Assembly (NCBI GenBank): GCA_025935275.1
Contig: JAICVP010000054.1
Coordinates: forward strand, 1 to 10,520
DNA length: 10,520 nucleotides
Reading direction: 5' to 3'
DNA from: Thermoleophilia bacterium
GTDB taxonomy: Bacteria > Actinomycetota > Thermoleophilia > Gaiellales > Gaiellaceae
In this document: positions 1-6,847 of the stretch, in pieces
Position numbering within the stretch: position 1 is the first letter of the stretch
Layout of the letters: the number at the start of each line of letters is the position of its first letter
The notes under the pieces: generated by a model
The model's input: only the letters and a program-made list of their open reading frames with translations
Told to the model about the DNA's origin: nothing
The model's database searches: none
Program-made: the position numbers and the translations under genes

Positions 1-2
1 AA

Positions 3-641
3 TGGAGCTACGGGTTCACGACCCGGCTGCTGAGCGGCCACGACGAAGCGCTCCTCACCTTCCGCGGAGTCTCCAGCGGCCGGAAGGTCGCGACGGGCAC
101 CCTCGTGATCGACGTCGGCGGCGGGTCGACCGAGCTCATCCTGGGCGGACCTGAGGGCGTGGCCTTCCACACCAGCCTCGACCTCGGGTGTGTCCGCCTG
201 ACCGAGCGCTTCGGCACGGACTTCGAGGCAGCTGCGGCCCACGTGCGGCAGGTCCTCGCCCCGATCGAGCTCGACAGGGACGGAGCGATCGGCGTGGCCG
301 GGACGATCACGACCATCGCGACCCTCGACCTCGGGCTGGACGAGGAGGACCCCGAGGTCGTCCACGGCCATGTGCTCTCGAGAGAGACCGTGGCGGGCTG
401 GACCGAGCGCTTCGAGGAGATGACGGTCGAGGAGATCCGCGCGCTCCGCGGCATGCACCCCGAACGGGCGCCGGTGATCGCGGCCGGGGCGGTCGTCGTC
501 CGAGAGACGCTCGACCACTTCGGCCTGGAAGAGCTCGAGGTGAGCGAGCACGACATCATGCACGGCGCCGTGCTCGCTGCCGCCGAGCTGCCCGAGGAAG
601 CCGAGCCGGGCGCTCCCCCCTCCGCCCACACCTGCTGCTAG
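3..641 (+). CDS. Ppx/GppA family phosphatase, C-terminal part (5' end outside window)
   Basis: Exopolyphosphatase/guanosine-pentaphosphate phosphatase family enzyme of the ASKHA (actin-like ATPase) fold. It hydrolyses polyphosphate chains or the gamma-phosphate of pppGpp in the cytoplasm. The frame is open from base 3 and 212 residues are visible of a family usual of about 300 or more, so the N-terminal third is missing. The first visible residues (about 8-24, LLSGHDEALLTFRGVSS) match the conserved LSG.EEA stretch before the second phosphate-binding loop. IDVGGGSTEL (about residues 36-45) is that loop. VAGTITTIATL (bases about 294-327) and MHPERAPVIAAGAVV (bases about 453-497) are the later family blocks. 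The last roughly 15 residues are a low-complexity tail ending in two cysteines. It converges on the hydrolase gene with a 14-bp gap. Ppx and GppA activities cannot be separated from sequence alone. The family call is firm. Confidence 0.93.
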   Translation, partial: WSYGFTTRLLSGHDEALLTFRGVSSGRKVATGTLVIDVGGGSTELILGGPEGVAFHTSLDLGCVRLTERFGTDFEAAAAHVRQVLAPIELDRDGAIGVAGTITTIATLDLGLDEEDPEVVHGHVLSRETVAGWTERFEEMTVEEIRALRGMHPERAPVIAAGAVVVRETLDHFGLEELEVSEHDIMHGAVLAAAELPEEAEPGAPPSAHTCC

Positions 642-659
642 CCGCCCCGGGACGGCTAG
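638..659. terminator. Inverted repeat between convergent genes, holding both stop codons
   Basis: CTAGCCG (638-644) and CGGCTAG (653-659) are a perfect 7-bp inverted repeat around an 8-nt GC-rich loop. The phosphatase TAG stop (639-641) lies in the left arm and the hydrolase TAG stop (656-658 on the minus strand) in the right arm. The hairpin would form in transcripts from either direction. No U-tract follows on either side, so it is at most a weak or Rho-assisted bidirectional terminator, or a 3'-end stabiliser. The repeat is seen directly; the function is inferred. Confidence 0.45.
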
Positions 660-1525
660 AAGTGTGAGACGAGCCAGGCGTGGACGTCGCCGATGCGCTC
701 GATTTGGAGCGTGAGATGGCCGTCCTCGTCGTACACGTGCTCCTCGGCGCCGGGGATGCGCTCCGCGAGCCAGCGCCCGTGAGCAACCGGGACGAACTGG
801 TCCTGCGAACCGTGCCAGACCTGCACCGGCACGCTGATGTCGCCGAGCTCGAACCCCCACGGCCTGACGAAGACAAAGTCGTCGTCGACCCAGCCGTCGA
901 CTCCGTCACGTAGCGCCTCGCGGATCTGGTCGTGGAAATAACGGGCGAGCTCGCCCGTCAGGCAGGCGCGGTCGGGCGGGCAGAGGAGCGACTCGAGCGT
1001 CTCGGCGATCGCCTCCGGTGTGCCCGCGAGCATCGCCTCGCGCTGTTCGTCCAGGTAACGGCGGAGGGCTTCCTCGCCTGCCAGCGTGGCGCCGAACTCG
1101 TCGAGATTGTCCTGCCCCATGCCGTCGAGCCAGTCCAGGCCCTCGGCGCCCCAGGGCGCGACGCTCGCAAGGGCTGCCACCGCGACGACCCGCTCGGGGC
1201 GCACGGCGTTGGCGAGTGCGTGCGGCCCGCCGCCGGACCCGCCGTAGACGGCGTAGCGGTCGATGCCGAGTGCATCAGCGATGGCGGCGATGTCGTCAGC
1301 CGCGTCCGCCACGGTTCGCCCGGGATCGGGGGCGGAGCGGCCGTATCCGGGCCGGTCGTAGGCGACGATGCGAATGCCGCGCTTCTCGGCGTCCTCGACG
1401 ACCTCGTGCCAGAAGAGGCGCGAGCCGGGCGTGCCGTGCAGGGCGAAGACCGCATGACCGGCAGAGTCCCCAGCCTCGGCCACGCACAGGGCGCGCCCGT
1501 CGACCTCGATCCGGTGCTCCTGCAT
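656..1525 (-). CDS. Alpha/beta-fold hydrolase
   Basis: A 289-residue alpha/beta hydrolase, likely a soluble esterase- or epoxide-hydrolase-like enzyme. Substrate unknown. The oxyanion-hole motif HGTPGS is at residues 30-35 and DRPGYGRS at 57-64. The nucleophile elbow GGSGGG is at 95-100 with Ser97 as the predicted nucleophile. Acid Asp242 lies in HGSQDQFVP and catalytic His270 in DEDGHLTL, so the triad is complete. No signal peptide or membrane segment is seen. A helical cap region occupies about 120-220. The start ATG (1525-1523) overlaps the stop of the upstream CBS gene by one base (TGATG), which implies translational coupling and supports this start. It is the last gene of the minus-strand run. 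Family membership is certain from motifs; linking it to the amide/glutamate genes upstream is guesswork. Confidence 0.93.
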   Translation of the reverse strand: MQEHRIEVDGRALCVAEAGDSAGHAVFALHGTPGSRLFWHEVVEDAEKRGIRIVAYDRPGYGRSAPDPGRTVADAADDIAAIADALGIDRYAVYGGSGGGPHALANAVRPERVVAVAALASVAPWGAEGLDWLDGMGQDNLDEFGATLAGEEALRRYLDEQREAMLAGTPEAIAETLESLLCPPDRACLTGELARYFHDQIREALRDGVDGWVDDDFVFVRPWGFELGDISVPVQVWHGSQDQFVPVAHGRWLAERIPGAEEHVYDEDGHLTLQIERIGDVHAWLVSHF

Positions 1526-1919
1526 CAGCTCTCTTCCAGCGGTGGGGGCGGCTCGTCCTCGGCGAGGCGGCGCGCGAGGGGCTCCCTGGAGAGGACGCCG
1601 AGGAGGCGGCCGTCGTCGGTGACGGCCAGGCGCTCGACGTCGAGCTCGGCCATGCGGTGAAGCGCCTCGTCGAGCGGCATGTCGGGCCGAAGCGTGACGA
1701 CGTCGCCGTCCGCCACCTCACCGGCGGTCGCCGTCCGGAGGTCGAGACCCTTCGCGACCGCAGCCACGATGTTCTCGGCGCCGATGCAGCCGACGAGCTG
1801 CTCTCCGTCCGCGACGAGGACGCTCGAGACGTGCGGATGGGTGAGGAGCTCGGCGGCCTCGCGGGCGCTCACACCCGCCTGGAGGACTCGGGGATCCGCC
1901 ATCAGGGCCTCGCGGACGA

Positions 1920-1923
<4 letters not shown>
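1525..1923 (-). CDS. Twin CBS-domain protein
   Basis: A 132-residue stand-alone protein made almost entirely of two CBS motifs, at about residues 1-60 (ALMADPRVLQAGVSAREAAELL to CIGAENIVAAV) and 64-121 (AGEVADGDVVTLRPDMPLDEAL to RLLGVLSREPLARRL). A short acidic/proline tail follows. CBS pairs (Bateman modules) usually bind adenosine nucleotides (AMP, ATP, SAM) and regulate a partner. No catalytic domain is attached. The start ATG at 1923 overlaps the glutamate dehydrogenase stop by four bases (ATGA), and its own stop overlaps the hydrolase start. It is therefore almost surely co-translated with the dehydrogenase, which makes that enzyme or the upstream permease its most plausible regulatory partner. 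That partnership is inferred, not shown. The reading frame continues open upstream within the dehydrogenase gene, but that stretch is an arginine-rich out-of-frame translation and not part of this protein. Confidence 0.9.
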
Positions 1924-3212
<1,289 letters not shown>

Positions 3213-3231
3213 GCGCTCAGTCTATGCGGGT

Positions 3232-4713
3232 CTAGGCGTCCCTATGCGCGCCCTCCTCACGGGGAGCCCTGATGTCCTCGGACTCGGCCAGGCCGATCCC
3301 GATCCTGCGCGCGAGCCCCGGATACAGGAGCGCGATCCCGATCCCGACGAGGAGCCACCCCCCGACCATGAGCGGGAAGTTGTCGTACGGATACGCGGGC
3401 CTGGGCCACACGTTCTTGTAGATCACGTAGACGAGTGCTGCGATGGCGAGGATCGGGATGATCACGCGCCACGGAGCCTCGCGCCGGCCGAGGTGCAGGA
3501 ACCTCATTGCCCCCAGGTTCACGACGATGTAGGCCACGAGCATGCTGAGGACGCCGATCGTGCCCATGTAGAAGAACACGTTGACGGACGTCGTCCCGTT
3601 GATCCGCAGCGCCGTGCCCACGATGACCGCGAAAAGCATGACGACCGCGAGCGAAACGATCGGGGCGCCAGTCCTTCGCGACGTGTCGCCGAGCCGCGTG
3701 GTGACAAAGCCGTCGCGGCCCAGCGCGAAGAGCAGCCTCGCCGCACCGAGGGCGCAGCCGAGCCCGCTCGCGAAGGCGCTCAGCATGGCGCCGAAGTTGA
3801 TCGCATCGGCCATGCCGTCGCCCACGTATTCCTGCGAGAGATCGTTGAGCGGCGCCGATGAGCCCGCGAATGCGTCGATCCCGGCCTGGTCGATCCCGAA
3901 GCCGAGCGACTGGGCGAACATGACGATCGTGTAGAAGATCCCGCAGAAGCCGACGGCGACGGCGATCGCGAGCGGGACGTTCCGGCGCGGGTTGTTGGTC
4001 TCCTCGCCGAGCGCAGCTGCGCCTTCGAAGCCGCCGAAGGAGAGGAACCCGAAGACTGATGCGAACGCGACCGCGCTCAGTCCCACTCCCTCCGCCGGCA
4101 CGAACGGCTTGAACGTGAACTCCTGGCCGTTCGGGGCGTTGCCGCCGATCACCTTCACGTAGATGACGATGACCAGGATGGTCACGAGCGCGACCGAGAC
4201 CGCCTCGAAGCCGAGGAGCGATCGAGTCACCGCCTTGATCTCGTTGTAGGCGAAGAGCCAGATCAGGGCCGCCGCAACGAGCGAGATGATCACCCAGTCC
4301 GGGTTGTCCCAGATGCCGATCCCGCTGAAGAACGACTCCCCGAACAGTCCGATCTCGGCGAAGTTGGCCGCGAGGAAGGCCGAGTACGTGCCCAGCAATG
4401 CCCAGCAAGCGAAGAAGCCCACCCGCGGGCCGAGCGTCACGCCCGCGAGCGCGTACGCGGAGCCGGCGTGGTTGAAGTAGCTCGTCAGGCGGATGAAGGA
4501 GTACGAGACCAGCGCGATCGCGATCGAGGCCAGAAGAAAGGCCAGAGGAACCGCCCGTCCCACGATGCTCGCGGGCAAGGTGCCGTTCAGCGCCATTGCC
4601 GCAGTGGGCGCCATGATCCCGACAGAGATCGCAAACGCCTCCCAGACCCTGAGTTCCCGCCGCAGGACTCCGCGCGGGCGTTCGACCGCCACCGGCTCGG
4701 CAACGTCGCTCAT
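3232..4713 (-). CDS. APC-superfamily amino-acid permease
   Basis: A 493-residue inner-membrane transporter of the amino acid-polyamine-organocation superfamily, probably proton- or sodium-coupled uptake of an amino acid or related amine. About 12 hydrophobic segments can be seen, beginning at roughly residue 25 and ending near residue 466. The family signature after TM6, FGGFEGAAALGEETNNPRRNVP, is at about 226-247. GAARLLFALGRDGFV (about 323-337) is the conserved TM8 end. Both termini are charged and predicted cytoplasmic. Start choice: ATGs lie at 4719 and 4713. A strong AAGGAGG site (4724-4730 on the minus strand) is 9 bases from the second but only 3 from the first, so the 4713 start is preferred. 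The 4719 start would instead give a 4-base ATGA overlap with the upstream amidase. Substrate is not determinable. The glutamate dehydrogenase follows 19 bp downstream, which hints at an amino acid feeding the glutamate pool. Confidence 0.92.
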   Translation of the reverse strand: MSDVAEPVAVERPRGVLRRELRVWEAFAISVGIMAPTAAMALNGTLPASIVGRAVPLAFLLASIAIALVSYSFIRLTSYFNHAGSAYALAGVTLGPRVGFFACWALLGTYSAFLAANFAEIGLFGESFFSGIGIWDNPDWVIISLVAAALIWLFAYNEIKAVTRSLLGFEAVSVALVTILVIVIYVKVIGGNAPNGQEFTFKPFVPAEGVGLSAVAFASVFGFLSFGGFEGAAALGEETNNPRRNVPLAIAVAVGFCGIFYTIVMFAQSLGFGIDQAGIDAFAGSSAPLNDLSQEYVGDGMADAINFGAMLSAFASGLGCALGAARLLFALGRDGFVTTRLGDTSRRTGAPIVSLAVVMLFAVIVGTALRINGTTSVNVFFYMGTIGVLSMLVAYIVVNLGAMRFLHLGRREAPWRVIIPILAIAALVYVIYKNVWPRPAYPYDNFPLMVGGWLLVGIGIALLYPGLARRIGIGLAESEDIRAPREEGAHRDA

Positions 4714-4715
4714 CG

Positions 4716-5660
4716 TCATCTACCTCCTTCGAAGATCGCCTCCGGGATGAATGCGCCGACGACCCAGTTGGGCGCGTCGACGACCTCGTGAATGCGCAGG
4801 TCGGCGGCCACGCTCGCCACCGCGTAGGCCTCCTCCCGCTCGAGCCCGTACCGGTCGCCGAGGTGCGCGATCGTCGCGCGCACGGCGTTGCGCGAGCACT
4901 CCATCAGGTCGGGCCCGACTCCCGTGCAGACATGGAAGCTCGTCCGCGCATCTTCCACCTCCGCGCCGGCGGGCAGGTGGAACTGCGGCGCGTCGATCGC
5001 GAAGTCCCGCCGCACCGTGAGCCGCAGGATGACGTCCATAGCGGTTTCGATCGCGGTGCCGCAGACCTCGCCGTCGCCCTGCGCCGCATGGGTGTCGCCG
5101 AGCGAGAAGAGCGCCCCTTCGACGCCCACCGGCAGGAAGAGCCTGACGCCCGTGCGGAGATGCTTGACGTCCATGTTGCCGCCGAAGCGCGACGGCGGCA
5201 CGATCGAGTGCTCCCCGGGCTCGGGCATCGCCACCCCGAGCGTCCCCGGGAAGGGCCGGTGCGGAAGCGTGACCTTGTCCCCGAAGCGCACGATGCCGGC
5301 GGCCGCGTCGACCTCGGAGATCCGGAGCCACGGGTCGGGGAACTCGTCCGCGAGCAGGCCGAAGCCGGGGATGATCGCCGTCCAGCCCCAGTCCTTGGCC
5401 TCGAAGGCGAGCAGCTCGACCTCGAGCACGTCGCCCGGCTTCGCTCCCTTGACGAACACCGGGCCGCTCACCGGGTTCACATGGGAGAAGTCCAGCTTCG
5501 CCACGTCCTCGACACCGGAGCCCTTGTGAATCTGCTCGTCCGAGGCATCGCGGACGTAGAGCTGCACCGTTTCGCCCGACTCGATTTCGAGTGCGGGCTC
5601 GATCGAGTTGTCCCAGACGTAGTTGAACGCGTCCGGGGGTACGTCGTGGATGGACGCCAT
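4716..5660 (-). CDS. Acetamidase/formamidase family protein
   Basis: A 314-residue member of the FmdA/AmdA family. Known members hydrolyse short aliphatic amides (formamide, acetamide) to ammonia and the acid, in the cytoplasm. Recognised by VNPVSGPVFVKGAKPGD (61-77), PGFGLLADEF (98-107), FGGNMDVKHLRTG (159-171) and the strongest block, GDTHAAQGDGEVCGTAIE (188-205). The His, Asp and Glu residues of that block are the usual metal/active-site region. Length matches the family (about 300). Start: the frame stays open to 5807, but the extra 49 residues are arginine/glycine-rich and overlap the NfeD-like gene. The ATG at 5660, 14 bp after that gene's stop, is therefore chosen. Its ribosome site is weak, so coupling to the upstream gene is possible. 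Its stop overlaps the start region of the permease. Actual substrate is unproven; many family members have unknown amide substrates. Confidence 0.92.
   Translation of the reverse strand: MASIHDVPPDAFNYVWDNSIEPALEIESGETVQLYVRDASDEQIHKGSGVEDVAKLDFSHVNPVSGPVFVKGAKPGDVLEVELLAFEAKDWGWTAIIPGFGLLADEFPDPWLRISEVDAAAGIVRFGDKVTLPHRPFPGTLGVAMPEPGEHSIVPPSRFGGNMDVKHLRTGVRLFLPVGVEGALFSLGDTHAAQGDGEVCGTAIETAMDVILRLTVRRDFAIDAPQFHLPAGAEVEDARTSFHVCTGVGPDLMECSRNAVRATIAHLGDRYGLEREEAYAVASVAADLRIHEVVDAPNWVVGAFIPEAIFEGGR
4724..4730 (-). promoter_or_regulatory. Shine-Dalgarno site of the permease gene
   Basis: AAGGAGG on the minus strand is an almost ideal ribosome-binding site. It lies inside the last codons (EGG of EGGR-stop) of the upstream amidase gene. 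Spacing is 9 nt to the ATG at 4713 and 3 nt to the ATG at 4719, so it favours the downstream start. The arrangement couples permease translation to the end of amidase translation. Confidence 0.75.
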
Positions 5661-5674
5661 CTGCGGCGTGCAGC

Positions 5675-5995
5675 CTACTCCCGCTCGACGAGAAGCGTGA
5701 GCCCCGAGCGCTCCACGACCCGAACCGTCTCCCCCGGGTCGGCGCCTTCGTCGCAGCGGGCTCGCCAGAGCTCCCCCTGGATCCGCACCTGCCCATCGGG
5801 GCGGCACGGAGTCACCACGTTCGCCCGGGCCCCGAGCAGGGTCTCGGCGCCCATCTTCACGCGGCGCCGCTGCGACAGCCAGATCCAGAAGAAAGTCTCG
5901 CCGATCTCGATCACGGCGGCCACGCCGACCAGGACGAGCCCCCAGGGCGAGGGGACGACGAAGACGGCAAGGATGACTGCGATGACGAAGAGCAT
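5675..5995 (-). CDS. NfeD-like membrane protein (short form)
   Basis: A 106-residue protein with two N-terminal membrane helices (about residues 1-15 and 17-40), a basic QRRR stop, and an NfeD-type OB-fold domain (about 48-106). The motif is GARANVVTPCRPDGQVRIQG then ELWRAR, ending GLTLLVERE. NfeD C-terminal domains typically partner with SPFH/flotillin-like membrane proteins; none is encoded nearby. Start: the frame is open to an ATG at 6019, but that one lies inside the tRNA T-arm. The ATG at 5995 keeps the first hydrophobic segment and is preferred. Its A is the discriminator base of the tRNA-Leu gene, giving a one-base overlap, and no Shine-Dalgarno site precedes it because the bases there are tRNA. 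A later in-frame GTG would cut into the helices. The family call is good; start and expression mode are uncertain. Confidence 0.82.
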   Translation of the reverse strand: MLFVIAVILAVFVVPSPWGLVLVGVAAVIEIGETFFWIWLSQRRRVKMGAETLLGARANVVTPCRPDGQVRIQGELWRARCDEGADPGETVRVVERSGLTLLVERE

Positions 5996-6077
5996 GCCGG
6001 GGGTGAGATTCGAACTCACACGCCCTTGCGGGCAGAGGATTTTAAGTCCCCCGCGTCTACCGTTCCGCCACCCCGGC
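5995..6077 (-). tRNA. tRNA-Leu, anticodon UAA
   Basis: An 83-nt class II tRNA on the minus strand. Acceptor strand GCCGGGG (6077-6071) pairs with CCCCGGC, with discriminator A at 5995. The D-arm holds GCGGAACGGTAGACGC. The anticodon stem GGGGA/TCCTC encloses the loop CTTAAAA, with anticodon TAA at 6044-6042. A long variable arm (CCCGCAAGGGC) marks the Leu/Ser type. The T-arm is GTGAG-TTCGAAT-CTCAC. CCA is not encoded (the next bases are TGC). It reads UUA (and UUG). It lies 43 bp after the DUF3105 stop and overlaps the NfeD-like start codon by one base. A weak own -10 (TAGACT, 6099-6094 on the minus strand) is possible, with no convincing -35. By eye I found no in-frame TTA leucine codon in any gene of this window. 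Confidence 0.97.
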
Positions 6078-6120
6078 GGGTCGGATCAGCGCAAGTCTAA
6101 GGTCGGGCCGGACGGAATTC

Positions 6121-6831
6121 TCATTGCCCGCCCGGCGCCAGCGCATCGAGAGGGAACTTCTCCGGCGCATCGCCGGAGGGTCCCCGGTAGTCGTCGACGA
6201 AGTTGTCGAACGCGGCCTTGTCGAAGCCGGGGCACGTCATGAGATGCGTCCAGGCGGTGAGGTAGATCTTCTTGCCGGCGTCGGCGGGCGGCGGCGCCTG
6301 GATGCTGGGCCAGATGGGGGCGACGACCAGGCCGTTCTGGGTGCTCAGCTCCTGGTACCAACGCGTGATCTCCTGAACGGTCGAATCCGGGACGTCAGCG
6401 CCGTACTGGACGACGACCCCGCCGTGCTCGAGGTTGTGGACGAGGCCGGTCTCGTCGACCGGCTGGTCGTAGAGGTTCCAGACGATCGGGCCGTTCGCAC
6501 CCGCATAGTGCGGCCCGCTCGTCGGCGGATAGGAGTTGTACTGGAAGTCGGAGCTGAGCTTCTCGACGTGCTGGCGGCCCATCGGCGGGAAGGTCTGGCG
6601 TACGCACGAACCGTCGGTCCCGCTCGCCTGGGCGCTCGAGCTGCGCGTCGCGAGCACGATGCCGACGATTGCCGCGGCGACGATGATCGCCACGCCGATC
6701 GCCACGAACCAGAGGTTCAGGCGACGAGGCCCGCCCGACTCCACACGCCGCTGAGGTCCTGCAACCCTCTGCTGTGGGCCCTGGCTCGTGCGGGGAGGAG
6801 GCGGGACGCGGCTCTTCTTCTTTTTGGCCAC
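6121..6831 (-). CDS. DUF3105 family membrane-anchored protein
   Basis: A 236-residue protein of unknown function. The N-terminus is very basic and proline-rich (AKKKKSRVPPPPR), followed by one transmembrane helix at about residues 39-62. The C-terminal domain is therefore predicted outside the cytoplasmic membrane. The DUF3105 signature is present: PPTSGPHY (102-109) and VHNLEHGGVVVQYG (131-144). Later conserved aromatic/His positions lie around WTHLMTCPGFD (194-204). His88, His108, His132 and His136 are candidate metal or active-site residues. Cys76 and Cys200 could form a disulfide outside the cell. The start codon is GTG at 6831, 16 bp after the dinG stop, with a poor ribosome site (GGGAAG). 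No nearby ATG fits. It sits between the helicase and the tRNA. Family membership is seen clearly; no biochemical role is claimed. Confidence 0.88.
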   Translation of the reverse strand: MAKKKKSRVPPPPRTSQGPQQRVAGPQRRVESGGPRRLNLWFVAIGVAIIVAAAIVGIVLATRSSSAQASGTDGSCVRQTFPPMGRQHVEKLSSDFQYNSYPPTSGPHYAGANGPIVWNLYDQPVDETGLVHNLEHGGVVVQYGADVPDSTVQEITRWYQELSTQNGLVVAPIWPSIQAPPPADAGKKIYLTAWTHLMTCPGFDKAAFDNFVDDYRGPSGDAPEKFPLDALAPGGQ

Positions 6832-6847
6832 GACTTCCCAGAAAGTA

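Noticed and set aside
3221..3247. CTATGCG occurring twice around the permease/dehydrogenase junction
   Set aside because: Two short 7-bp copies, one partly coding, without further structure; compatible with chance.
5661..5807. 49-residue N-terminal extension of the amidase
   Set aside because: Arg/Gly/Ala-rich, overlaps the NfeD-like coding region in another frame, and family members start at the MASIHDVPPD position or close to it.
5996..6019. Eight-residue N-terminal extension of the NfeD-like protein (ATG at 6019)
   Set aside because: Lies wholly within the T-arm and acceptor stem of the tRNA gene, so those codons are explained by tRNA structure.
4788..6242. A 484-codon plus-strand open frame opposite the amidase and NfeD genes
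   Set aside because: Crosses the tRNA gene on the opposite strand and lacks any family motif; the minus-strand genes explain the region.
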